Source: Georgenia_A wangjunii
GTDB lineage: Bacteria > Actinomycetota > Actinomycetes > Actinomycetales > Actinomycetaceae
Reading direction: 5' to 3' (one strand)
DNA length: 64,000 nucleotides
Assembly: GCF_036421915.1 (NCBI RefSeq)
Contig: NZ_JAZGOM010000003.1
The notes under the pieces are model-generated. The model had not been told where the DNA came from and searched no databases. It saw only the letters and a program-made list of their open reading frames with translations. A program made the translations under genes and the position numbers. Shown piece by piece: positions 8,163 through 16,165 of this stretch (positions are counted from its first letter, which is position 1; each line of letters opens with the position of its first letter).

Positions 8163-8762
8163 TCACCCTGCCCGGGGCTGCGCGTCGCGGTAGCGGAGCC
8201 ACCGGCGGACGACGATGACGAGAAGGACGGCGACGACGACGATGGCCACGCCGACGAGCACGGGGGCGAGGACGGCGGCGAGCACGAGCCCGACGGACGA
8301 GGCGTCTTCGGCCGTCGAGGTGACCGGGGCCCCGACCCCCATGGTCGATGCGTCGATGACGGGCCGGGACAGTGCCTTCGTCGTGTGCGTCGTGAGCGCG
8401 AGGAGGACGCCGAGCGCGACGGGCACCCACTGCCAGTCCTGCAGGAGGGTGGCGGGGTCGGTCACGGCGGCGGTCTGTGACGAGGACCCGGCGGCGAAGA
8501 CGATCCCGCCGGACGCCGGGCGCACCGCCGTCTGGAGGAGGTCGTTGACGGAGTCGATCGCGGGGATCTTGTCCGCGACGACCTCCACGACGAGGAGGAC
8601 GCCGAGGATGATGAGTGCGGGGGTGCTCTCGATCCACTGCCACCCCGCCGGGAGGGTGAGGAGGTCGGTGAACCGCGAGAGCAGGCCGATGCCGAGCAGG
8701 GGGATGAAGGCGTTGAGGCCGGCGGCGAGCGCCATCCCGGAGCCAGTGAGAAGCTCGAGCAT
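8163..8762 (-). CDS. DUF4126 domain-containing membrane protein
   Basis: The 199-residue protein begins MLELLTGSGMALAAGLNAFIPLLG, the typical opening of the DUF4126 family, followed by 'ADKIPAIDSVNDLLQTAVRPASG' near residue 60. It has about four or five hydrophobic segments and ends in an Arg-rich tail after the last helix. DUF4126 proteins are small integral membrane proteins of unknown function, widespread in actinomycetes. The ATG at 8762 was chosen because the family starts here; the open frame extends further upstream without family similarity. It is a single gene between the LacI-family regulator and the secreted protein of the next cluster. Confidence 0.85.
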   Translation of the reverse strand: MLELLTGSGMALAAGLNAFIPLLGIGLLSRFTDLLTLPAGWQWIESTPALIILGVLLVVEVVADKIPAIDSVNDLLQTAVRPASGGIVFAAGSSSQTAAVTDPATLLQDWQWVPVALGVLLALTTHTTKALSRPVIDASTMGVGAPVTSTAEDASSVGLVLAAVLAPVLVGVAIVVVAVLLVIVVRRWLRYRDAQPRAG

Positions 8763-9009
8763 CTGAGCAGAGTCCCACGGCCCACCCGTGCCCGCCCCTG
8801 CGGCGTGGGGTCCGCGAGCGCCGACCCGGGTCGGGGCTAGGACGTCTGATGCGGGCGGGGCAGCGCGGCTCTTCGTCTCCAAGGTGACGGTCACGTCCCG
8901 CCTCGCCTCGCCCGTGCCCGCGGGTCGGGTTGCGCCCCGCCACCGCGTCCGCCATGCCCACGGCGTCGACGGCAGCGGGGCGCCCACCGCTCACGCGCCC
9001 GAGCGAAGG

Positions 9010-9705
9010 TCAGACGGTGTCGCCGGCTGACTGCTCGAACGACGCACCGCTCGTGGAGCCCGCCGTCGGACCGTCCAGGCCCTCCGGCGCCTCGCTCGTG
9101 CCGCCGTCGCCACGGCCCGCCGGTGCGGGAGCGGACCGACCGCCCCGCCTGCCGGGTGCCACGCCCTGCTCGACCGCCTCCGTCATGCGCTTCTCGAGCG
9201 CGGCCGCCCTCTCGTCGGCCTCCGCCTGGCTGAGGCTGCCGTCCGCCACCGCCGCCTCGAGCCGCTCCGACGCCGCCTCGACGAGGGCGTCGACGACAGC
9301 GGCCGTCTCGACCCCCTGGGTCTCGGCGACGTCCGCCAAGGTCGACCCCTGCTCGAGCTCGGCGCGCAGCTCCTCGGTCGTCAGGTCCAGCGCCTCGGCG
9401 GCGGCGTCGAGCGAGACACCGCCCGTGCCGCGGGCGCCGTGGTGCCCGCGGCCAGCGAGGACGTCCGAGCCGGCGAGCGTCTCGGCCACGGAGTCCGCGG
9501 CCTCCTGCGTGAGGGTGCCGTCGTCGACGAGGCCAGAAAGGGCTTCCCTCAGCCGCTCGAGCCGGTCGGCGAGTGCCGGCTCGCTCGTCGTCGACGTCTG
9601 GTCCGGCGCGGTCTCCGCGCTCGCGGGAAGCAACGCGGCGCCGGTGAGGACGAGGCCCGCGAGCCCCGCGGCGCCCATCGCGGTGAGCCTGGTGGTTCTA
9701 CGCAT
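9010..9705 (-). CDS. Secreted helical protein of unknown function
   Basis: The 231-residue protein has an Arg-led signal peptide (cleavage expected after PASA near residue 31). It is followed by almost entirely helical, Ala/Glu/Leu-rich sequence with two repeats of a 'L..G.L.Q..AD..A..L' pattern (SGLVDDGTLTQEAAD and ASERLEAAVADGSLSQAEAD). The C-terminal ~50 residues are Gly/Pro/Ser-rich and probably unstructured. A GGAG ribosome-binding site precedes the ATG. It is transcribed divergently from the DUF4956-VTC-DUF4353 operon, sharing an intergenic region of 264 bp that contains phased repeats. I do not recognise a named family. Confidence 0.8.
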   Translation of the reverse strand: MRRTTRLTAMGAAGLAGLVLTGAALLPASAETAPDQTSTTSEPALADRLERLREALSGLVDDGTLTQEAADSVAETLAGSDVLAGRGHHGARGTGGVSLDAAAEALDLTTEELRAELEQGSTLADVAETQGVETAAVVDALVEAASERLEAAVADGSLSQAEADERAAALEKRMTEAVEQGVAPGRRGGRSAPAPAGRGDGGTSEAPEGLDGPTAGSTSGASFEQSAGDTV

Positions 9706-9874
9706 GGTGTCTCCAACTGTCGTCCGGGTGCGGTGGTCCGGTGTGGTCCGCACGACCGACGTTCGCCGCGCAACCTGCAGGCACGCTGTGACGCCGCTGT
9801 CGGGCGGCTGGGGATCACCGGAAGCGGTGAGGGCGGGGTCGCCAGACGGGGCGCCGCGCGCCGGCGCCGGCTCT

Positions 9875-9901
9875 CACATGCCCCTCACAGGACCGGCACA
9901 G
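9875..9901. promoter_or_regulatory. Three CACA[T/G] direct repeats with 11-bp period (candidate response-regulator site)
   Basis: CACAT at 9875, CACAG at 9886 and CACAG at 9897 are spaced exactly 11 bp apart, each in a C/G-rich unit (CTCACATGCCC, CTCACAGGACC, GGCACAGGGAT). One-turn phased direct repeats are the classic target of OmpR-family dimers. A similar pair lies ahead of the nearby response-regulator gene (13597-13612). They sit 70-95 bp before the DUF4956 start. Confidence 0.55.
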
Positions 9902-9969
9902 GGATGACGAAGGGCGCGGTGGCTGACTGTTCACGTCAGATCTTCTCCACCCACTCCGGAGCGTCCACC

Positions 9970-10815
9970 GTGCCGAACCTCCTCCTGATCCTCGCCGACG
10001 TCGTTGCCGTCGCGCTCCTCACCTTCGCGCTGTACCTCCCGCGCCACCGACGGCGGGACCTGGCCGTCGCCTACCTCGGCGTCAACGTCGGTGTCCTGGC
10101 CGTCGCGGCGGCACTCTCCTCGAGCACCGTCGGAGCCGGCCTCGGTCTCGGCCTGTTCGGAGTGCTCTCCATCATCCGGCTCCGCTCGACGGAGCTCTCC
10201 CAGCGCGAGGTCGCCTACTACTTCTCCGCTCTCGCACTCGGTCTGCTCGGGGGCCTCGACGTGACGTCGGCCCCGGTGAGCATGGGCTTCATGGCCCTGA
10301 TCGTCGCGGTCATGTTCCTCGGCGACCACCCGCGCCTGCTGCCGGGCCTGCGGCAGGAGACAGTCCTCCTCGACCGCGCCGTCGCCCGGCAGGACGAGCT
10401 CACCGCCCGGCTCGAGGAGCTGCTCGGTGGCCGCGTGCACTCCACCACCGTGCAGCGGCTGGACCTCGTCAACGACTCGACCCTCGTCGACGTCCGGTAC
10501 AGCGCGGACGGCCGTGCGCCTCGCCGGCGTCGGTGGGCGCCGCAGAGCTCCGGCGCCGCCGTCTCCGGCAGCGGTCCGACCCCGAGTGGGGCTGCTAGCA
10601 GCGGTCCGACCCCGAGCTCGGCCTCGGCCGGCGGTCCGACGCCGAGCGCCGCCTCTGGCAGCGGTCCGACCCCGAGTCCCGCTGCTGGCATCGGGCGGGC
10701 CCCGAGTGCGGCCTCGGGTGGCGGTCCGGCCACGTCGGCGACCTCGGCTCGACGGGTCGGCGTCCGTGCGGGCGACGACGTCGCGCTCGCCGGCCACACG
10801 AGCGGCGCCCGATGA
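9970..10815 (+). CDS. DUF4956 domain-containing membrane protein
   Basis: The 281-residue protein opens with about four transmembrane segments (residues ~2-120) that carry the DUF4956 signatures 'PRHRRRDLAVAYLGVNVG' and 'GLFGVLSIIRLRS.E....E.AYYF'. A cytoplasmic region follows, then a tail of six 10-residue SGPTPSxAAS-like repeats (residues 201-260). GTG at 9970 was chosen because the family begins with this first helix and a CCGGAG site precedes it; ATG at 9904 is the alternative. DUF4956 genes commonly sit next to VTC-domain genes, as here, where the next gene overlaps by ATGA. The molecular function is unknown. Confidence 0.87.
   Translation: MPNLLLILADVVAVALLTFALYLPRHRRRDLAVAYLGVNVGVLAVAAALSSSTVGAGLGLGLFGVLSIIRLRSTELSQREVAYYFSALALGLLGGLDVTSAPVSMGFMALIVAVMFLGDHPRLLPGLRQETVLLDRAVARQDELTARLEELLGGRVHSTTVQRLDLVNDSTLVDVRYSADGRAPRRRRWAPQSSGAAVSGSGPTPSGAASSGPTPSSASAGGPTPSAASGSGPTPSPAAGIGRAPSAASGGGPATSATSARRVGVRAGDDVALAGHTSGAR
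10570..10749 (+). repeat. Six 30-bp tandem repeats inside the DUF4956 gene
   Basis: Six in-frame 30-bp units beginning AGCGGTCCGACCCCGAG encode 10-residue Gly-Pro-Thr-Pro-Ser repeats. The first four are closely similar and the last two diverged. Copy number could vary between strains by slippage or recombination without breaking the frame. Confidence 0.8.
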
Positions 10816-11627
10816 CCGCCGGTGCGGCATGCCCGCCGGTGCGGCCCGCGTCCGTCCCAGCCACGACGCGCCCGCTCCCGCTCGGGCACCTCCCACACGT
10901 CGACCTCGCGACGCTGGACACGCACGCCGCGCTCCTCACGCGTGTGGACCGCAAGTACGTCCTCGGCCCAGCCGACGCCGCCGATCTCCTCGGCGCCCTG
11001 CCCGCAGGCACGGGGGTCCTCGAGATCGCCGGCCGGCGGAGCTTCGCGTACGAGTCCGTCTACTTCGACACCCCGGCACTGCACAGCTACACGTCAGCCG
11101 CCCACCGCCGGCGCAGACGGTTCAAGGTCCGTACCCGCACCTACCTCGACAGCGGCACCTGCTGGCTCGAGGTGAAGACCCGCGGCGCACGGGGCACGAC
11201 CGTCAAGCGCCGGGAGCCGTACGACGTGGGCGACCGCGCCACCCTCGTCGCGAGCGGCCTCCGCTTCGTCGACGCGATGCTGGCCGAGGCCTGCATCGAC
11301 GCCGTGCCCGCGACCGACCTCGCTCCCGTCCTCACGACGCGCTACCGCCGCAGCACCCTCCACCTCCCCGGCTCGGGCGCGCGCGCCACGCTCGACACCG
11401 AGCTCGAGTGGACCTCCACGGACGGCCGCAGCCGCGGCGCCGGTGGGCTCGTCATCGTCGAGACGAAGACCGGGGCCTCACCGTCCGCCGTCGACCGGCT
11501 CCTGTGGGTGCGCGGTCACCGCCCGACCACCGTCTCCAAGTTCGGCACCGGGCTCGCCGCCCTCAACCCCGACCTCCCCTCCAACCGGTGGCACCGCACG
11601 GTCCGCCGCCTCGACCTCGCCGCCTGA
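10812..11627 (+). CDS. VTC domain-containing protein (polyphosphate polymerase family)
   Basis: The 271-residue cytoplasmic protein is a stand-alone VTC domain, the triphosphate-tunnel-type fold that makes polyphosphate from ATP in yeast Vtc4. Tunnel residues are recognisable: K48 in RVDRKYV, YFDT at 84-87, K105/R107/R109 in FKVRTR, E120/K122 in LEVK, K132-R134, and E217/K219 in VETKTG. It overlaps the DUF4956 gene by 4 bp and is followed after 36 bp by the DUF4353 lipoprotein gene. Retention of the basic and acidic tunnel residues suggests it is active. Its substrate in bacteria is unproven. Confidence 0.9.
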   Translation: MTAGAACPPVRPASVPATTRPLPLGHLPHVDLATLDTHAALLTRVDRKYVLGPADAADLLGALPAGTGVLEIAGRRSFAYESVYFDTPALHSYTSAAHRRRRRFKVRTRTYLDSGTCWLEVKTRGARGTTVKRREPYDVGDRATLVASGLRFVDAMLAEACIDAVPATDLAPVLTTRYRRSTLHLPGSGARATLDTELEWTSTDGRSRGAGGLVIVETKTGASPSAVDRLLWVRGHRPTTVSKFGTGLAALNPDLPSNRWHRTVRRLDLAA

Positions 11628-11663
11628 CCTCGCGGCCCCCACCCGACTCATCTGGAGAAACCA

Positions 11664-13526
11664 ATGCGCACCCCCATCCGCCCTCTCGCCACCGCGCTCC
11701 TGCTCGGTGGCCTCCTCGCCGGGTGCTCCGCCGCCCAGGGCACGACCGCCGGTCCCACGGAGCAGTCGGTATCACCCGAGCCAGAGGCCTCCGCGGCGAC
11801 GACCGTGACGGCCAGCGCCCCGACCTCCGCCACGGCGGCCGAGGCACTGGCAGCCAACCTGCCCGCGCACGACGCCGCGCAGACGTGGGACGCGGCGGAG
11901 GAGGTGAGCATTGAGCTCGCCGACGGCGCCTCCACCTCCTCTGGCGACGGCGTGACGATCATCGGCGACACCGTCACCATCAGCGCGCCGGGCACGTACC
12001 GGCTCAGCGGCGCTCTCTCCGACGGTCAGGTCGTCGTCAGCTCGACGGGCGACGGCGTCGTCCGCCTGGTCCTCGACGGCGTCGACCTCACGAGCTCCAC
12101 GACCTCCCCGCTCGCGTTCGTCGAGGCCGATGAGGCCGTCGTCGTCCTCGCCGACGGCTCGGAGAACCAGCTCGCCGACGCCGCCCGCACGCTCGAGGAC
12201 GGCTCCGACGAGCCCGACGCCGGCCTCTACTCCACGGCCGACCTCACGATCACGGGCGAGGGCTCGCTCGACGTCCTCGGGAGCACGAACGACGGGATCG
12301 CGAGCAGCGACGGGCTGGTCATCGACTCCGGCTCGATCACAGTCGATGCGGTCGACGACGGTATCCGCGGCAAGGACTACCTCGTCGTCCACGGCGGAGA
12401 CATCAGCGTCACCGCGCAGGGCGACGGGCTCAAGGCGGACAACGACGAGGACGCCACGGCGGGGTACGTCGCCGTCCTCGGCGGGACGGTGACCACCGAG
12501 GCGGGCGCCGACGGCCTCGACGCGGCCACCGACGTCGTCGTCGGCGGTGGCACCGTGGACGTCACCTCGGGCGGCGGGTCGACGGCGGCCCTCTCGACGG
12601 ACGACTCGGCGAAGGGGCTCAAGGCGAACGTCTCCGTCGTCATCGACGGCGGCGCCGTCACCGTCGACGCCGCGGACGACGCCGTCCACTCCGACCAGGA
12701 CGTCACCATCGCCGGCGGAGAGCTGGTCCTCGCGAGCGGGGACGACGGGCTGCACGCGGAGGAGGAGCTCACGGTCAGCGCCGGGACCGTCTCGGTCACC
12801 GGCTCCTACGAGGCGCTCGAGGCCGCGACCATCTCGATCGCGGGCGGCGACGTCACGCTCGTCGCGAGCGACGACGGCATCAACGGTGCCGGCGGGGACG
12901 GGACCGCGGCCGGCATGCCGATGGAGCAGGCGCAGGCCGGGGCGGCGTCGACCGAGTACTCGGTGACGATCACCGGCGGCACCGTGACCATCGACGCCGG
13001 CGGGGACGGGCTCGACTCCAACGGCACGGTGGACATGTCGGGTGGCACCGTCGTCGTCTCCGGGCCCACGGAGTCGATGAACGGCGCCCTCGACGTCGAC
13101 GGTGAGCTCACGACGAGCGGCGGCGTCCTGCTGGCCGTCGGCAGTCCCGGGATGGCGATGGCGCCGAGCTCGGACTCCCCGCAGGCCTCGGTCCTGGCGA
13201 CGTTCGACACCCAGGCGGCGGGCACCGTCGTCCAGGTCGTCTCGGCCGAGGGGGACGTCGTCGCGGCCTTCGAGTCCGGCAAGTCGTTCGGCTCGCTCGT
13301 GCTGTCGAGCCCCGAGGTCGTCGTGGGTGAGACGTACGACGTCGTGGTCGGCGGCGCCACTGCGGGCACGGCTACAGCCGAGCTGCACGACGACGGCGAC
13401 CTCACGGGGGCGAGCGTGGTGGCCAGCGTCGTCGCCGGGGACTACGCCGCGGGCGGCATGTTCGGTGGTGGCCCGGGCGGTCGTCCGGGTGGCGCCGGTG
13501 GCGCGGCCGGTGAGCCGTCCTTCTGA
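11664..13526 (+). CDS. DUF4353/carbohydrate-binding domain lipoprotein
   Basis: The 620-residue protein has a lipoprotein signal with lipobox LAGC (Cys at residue 21). After an Ala/Thr linker it runs in repeated short beta units of the type 'ITGGTVTIDAGGDGLDSNG' and 'VSVVIDGGAVTVDAADDAVHSD' from residue ~85 to ~480. This pattern is typical of DUF4353 (cadherin-like/right-handed beta-helix) surface proteins, which often accompany VTC and CotH genes. Asp/Gly-rich turns suggest Ca2+ binding. The end is a Gly-rich tail. It is anchored to the outer membrane face and is the third gene of the DUF4956-VTC operon. Confidence 0.87.
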   Translation: MRTPIRPLATALLLGGLLAGCSAAQGTTAGPTEQSVSPEPEASAATTVTASAPTSATAAEALAANLPAHDAAQTWDAAEEVSIELADGASTSSGDGVTIIGDTVTISAPGTYRLSGALSDGQVVVSSTGDGVVRLVLDGVDLTSSTTSPLAFVEADEAVVVLADGSENQLADAARTLEDGSDEPDAGLYSTADLTITGEGSLDVLGSTNDGIASSDGLVIDSGSITVDAVDDGIRGKDYLVVHGGDISVTAQGDGLKADNDEDATAGYVAVLGGTVTTEAGADGLDAATDVVVGGGTVDVTSGGGSTAALSTDDSAKGLKANVSVVIDGGAVTVDAADDAVHSDQDVTIAGGELVLASGDDGLHAEEELTVSAGTVSVTGSYEALEAATISIAGGDVTLVASDDGINGAGGDGTAAGMPMEQAQAGAASTEYSVTITGGTVTIDAGGDGLDSNGTVDMSGGTVVVSGPTESMNGALDVDGELTTSGGVLLAVGSPGMAMAPSSDSPQASVLATFDTQAAGTVVQVVSAEGDVVAAFESGKSFGSLVLSSPEVVVGETYDVVVGGATAGTATAELHDDGDLTGASVVASVVAGDYAAGGMFGGGPGGRPGGAGGAAGEPSF

Positions 13527-13543
13527 GGCGGCCGACGCCTCTC

Positions 13544-13581
13544 GACGCCGCCCGGACTGGTCCTCCCAGCCGGACGGCGTC
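13544..13581 (+). terminator. Hairpin terminator after the DUF4353 gene
   Basis: A long imperfect inverted repeat (GACGCCG.CCGG.CTGG with CCAG.CCGG.CGGCGTC, two interruptions) begins 18 bp after the stop codon. It separates the surface operon from the two-component genes. No T-run follows. Confidence 0.6.
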
Positions 13582-13596
13582 GTCGTGCCTGCGATC

Positions 13597-13612
13597 CACA
13601 GCCAGCGCACAG
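13597..13612 (+). promoter_or_regulatory. CACAG direct repeat, 11-bp period, upstream of response regulator gene
   Basis: CACAG occurs at 13597 and 13608, 11 bp apart, about 45-60 bp before the regulator start. The spacing and core match the three-copy array ahead of the DUF4956 operon, which suggests autoregulation. Confidence 0.45.
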
Positions 13613-13656
13613 GGACTCCTCAGGCGCGTGAGAGGTCGGGCGCCGACCATGGACCC

Positions 13657-14433
13657 ATGAGCGCCACCAGTGCCGACCGACCATCCCCGCGCGACGCCTT
13701 CACCCGGGCGGACGGCGCCCGCATCCGGGCCCTCGTCGTCGACGACGAGCCCGCCCTCGGCGAGCTCCTCTCGACCGTCCTGCGCTACGAGGGCTGGGAC
13801 GTCGACACGGCGCTGACGGGCCACGCCGCCGTCCGCGCCGCCCGTCAGGAGAAGCCGGACGTCATCGTGCTCGACGTCATGCTCCCCGACCTCACCGGCC
13901 TCGAGGTGCTGCGCCGGATCCGGGGTCTCCACCCCGCCGTCCCGGTGCTGTTCCTCACGGCGAAGGACGCCGTCGAGGACCGGGTCGCCGGGCTCACCGC
14001 GGGCGGCGACGACTACGTCACCAAGCCCTTCAGCCTCGAGGAGGTGGTCGCGCGGCTGCAGGCCCTCCTGCGCCGGGCGGGTGCCACCACCGCCACCGAG
14101 GACAACGTCATCGTCGTCGGTGACCTCCGCCTGGACGAGGACAGCCACGAGGTGTCCCGGGCCGGCCAGGCGCTCACCCTCACGGCGACCGAGTTCGAGC
14201 TCCTGCGCTACTTCATGCGCAACCCGCGCCGGGTCCTGTCCAAGGCGCAGATCCTCGACCGCGTGTGGCAGTACGACTTCGGCGGGAAGGCGAACATCGT
14301 CGAGCTCTACGTCTCCTACCTGCGCCGCAAGATCGACGCCGGCCGGGAACCGATGATCCACACGCTGCGGGGGGTCGGGTACGTGCTCAAGCCCGCCGAC
14401 GGCGCCCCGGCAGGGGTGACGGCGCAGCGATGA
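13657..14433 (+). CDS. OmpR/PhoB family response regulator
   Basis: This 258-residue regulator has a ~23-residue N-terminal extension and then a receiver domain with acidic pair D29/D30, phospho-acceptor D73 in VLDVMLPD and K123 in TKPF. The DNA-binding domain is a winged helix of the OmpR class (LTATEFELLRYFMRNPRRVLSKAQIL...YVSYLRRKID...RGVGYVLK). It ends in an ATGA overlap with the sensor kinase gene. Its position after the DUF4956-VTC-DUF4353 operon and the shared CACA repeats suggest that operon as its target. Confidence 0.93.
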   Translation: MSATSADRPSPRDAFTRADGARIRALVVDDEPALGELLSTVLRYEGWDVDTALTGHAAVRAARQEKPDVIVLDVMLPDLTGLEVLRRIRGLHPAVPVLFLTAKDAVEDRVAGLTAGGDDYVTKPFSLEEVVARLQALLRRAGATTATEDNVIVVGDLRLDEDSHEVSRAGQALTLTATEFELLRYFMRNPRRVLSKAQILDRVWQYDFGGKANIVELYVSYLRRKIDAGREPMIHTLRGVGYVLKPADGAPAGVTAQR

Positions 14434-15920
14434 GCCGCTGGACGCTGCGTCGCCGCCTGCTCGTCGTCCTCGTCGGCCTGCTCGCCGCGGTCGCCGCGAC
14501 GACCGGAGCCCTCTCCACCCTCGCGCTGCGTGGCTCGCTCGTCGACCAGCTTGACGAGCGGCTGCTCGCCTCCGCCGAGCGTGTCGTCGGTGCCCAGGGG
14601 CCGGGCCCGGGCGAGCAGCCGCCCGGCGCGGACCCGGGCGGACCGGCCCCGGGGGAGGGCGGGCCGCCGGGGCTCGACGCCCCGGGACAGCGCGTCGGCA
14701 CCGTCAGCGTGAGTGTCGCCGGGGGCGCGGTGGTCTCCGGGTACATCTCCGACGACGGTGAGCTGCGGTCGCTCACGGACGCGCAGGAGTCCGCGCTCCT
14801 CGCCCTCCGCCCGGGGGCGGACCCGGCGACCGTCGAGCTCGACGGGCTCGGCACGTACCGGGCCGTCGCCGTGACGCCACCTCAGGGCGGCCTCGTCGTC
14901 ACCGGGGTCTCGGGCGCCGAGGTCGACGCGACCGTCCGTGACTACCTCGTGGCCGAGGCCGTCATCGCCGCCGCGGGTATCGCCGCCGCCGCGGTGGTCG
15001 GTGGCGTGCTCGTGCGCCGCCAGCTCCGCCCGCTCGAGGAGGTGGCAGCGACGGCGACCCGGGTCTCGGAGCTGCCGCTGCACGAGGGCCAGGTCACGCT
15101 CGGGGAACGGGTCCCGGACCGGTACGCGGACGCGGGCACCGAGGTGGGGGAGGTGGGGTCCGCCCTCAACCGCCTCCTCGGGCACGTCGAGGGTGCGCTC
15201 CGTGCCCGCCACGAGAGCGAGACGCACGTCCGGCAGTTCGTCGCCGACGCCAGCCACGAGCTGCGCACCCCCTTGGCGTCGATCCGCGGTTATGCCGAGC
15301 TCGTGCAACGGCTCGACGGTGACCTCCCGCCGGACGCTGCGCGGGCGGTGCGCCGCGTGGAGCAGGAGGCGCGGCGGATGACGGCGCTCGTCGAGGACCT
15401 CTTGCTCCTCGCGCGCCTCGACGCGGGACGCCCCCTGGCTCGCGAGAGGGTCGACCTCTCGCTCCTCGCGGTCGACGCCGTCGCCGATGCCCACGTCGCA
15501 GGGCCGGAGCACGCGTGGGCGCTTGACATCCCGAACATGGAGGACATGGAAGGCGCGGCCGCCGAGGCAGTGGTCGTGGGCGACGAGGACCGGCTCCGGC
15601 AGGTCCTCGTCAACCTCCTCGCCAACGCCCGCGTGCACACTCCCGCCGGGACGACCGTGACGACGACGGTCCGCCGCGACGGCGACGACGTCGTGGTGCG
15701 GGTGGTCGACGACGGCCCGGGCATCTCCAGCGACCTCGTGCCGCGCCTCTTCCGGCGCTTCGCCCGGGGCGACGAGGCGCGTGCGCCGGGCAGCGGCTCG
15801 AGCGGCCTCGGGCTCGCCATCGTCGACGCCGTCGTCGGTGCCCACGGGGGACGGATCGACGTCGACGGCACCCCGGGGGCGACGGCCTTCACGGTCACGC
15901 TCCCGGTTGCGCCGGCGTAG
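14430..15920 (+). CDS. Two-component sensor histidine kinase
   Basis: The 496-residue membrane kinase has a transmembrane helix at ~9-31, an extracellular sensor region of ~140 residues (Pro/Gly-rich near residues 60-90, no Cys), a second helix at ~170-197 and a HAMP region. The dimerisation domain carries the phosphorylated H276 in ASHELRTPLASIRGYAE. The ATPase domain shows the N box (NLLANARVHTP), G1 (DDGPGI) and G2 (GSSGLGLAIV) motifs. It is translationally coupled to the response regulator. The signal it senses is not evident; an envelope or phosphate-related cue would fit the neighbours. Confidence 0.93.
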   Translation: MSRWTLRRRLLVVLVGLLAAVAATTGALSTLALRGSLVDQLDERLLASAERVVGAQGPGPGEQPPGADPGGPAPGEGGPPGLDAPGQRVGTVSVSVAGGAVVSGYISDDGELRSLTDAQESALLALRPGADPATVELDGLGTYRAVAVTPPQGGLVVTGVSGAEVDATVRDYLVAEAVIAAAGIAAAAVVGGVLVRRQLRPLEEVAATATRVSELPLHEGQVTLGERVPDRYADAGTEVGEVGSALNRLLGHVEGALRARHESETHVRQFVADASHELRTPLASIRGYAELVQRLDGDLPPDAARAVRRVEQEARRMTALVEDLLLLARLDAGRPLARERVDLSLLAVDAVADAHVAGPEHAWALDIPNMEDMEGAAAEAVVVGDEDRLRQVLVNLLANARVHTPAGTTVTTTVRRDGDDVVVRVVDDGPGISSDLVPRLFRRFARGDEARAPGSGSSGLGLAIVDAVVGAHGGRIDVDGTPGATAFTVTLPVAPA

Positions 15921-15994
15921 GCGTCACCGACGGCGCGGCGAGGGATCCGGCGGCGGGTGCGGCGAGCGGGTGCCGGGTGGGGTCATACGGCTAG

Positions 15995-16026
15995 CCGTTG
16001 GCGGTCATGGCCGTGCTCGCCAACGG
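15995..16026 (+). terminator. Candidate terminator after the kinase gene
   Basis: A 9-bp inverted repeat (CCGTTGGCG at 15995-16003, CGCCAACGG at 16018-16026) lies about 75 bp past the kinase stop. It has no T-run. Confidence 0.4.
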
Positions 16027-16165
16027 TGCGGTGCTCTACGTCGTGCTCAGGCGTCATGGCGCAGCCTCCCTGCACCCGGATGCCGCCTGTGCGGACGGCC
16101 CCTATGCGCCGGACGGGGGCGCCGCTAGCCTCAGGCCATCCCGTCCCCGCGCTCGAGGAGCTCCC

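Noticed and set aside
9904..9969. ATG at 9904 as start of the DUF4956 gene
   Set aside because: The added 22 residues are not part of the family, and the ribosome-binding site is too close; GTG at 9970 fits both.
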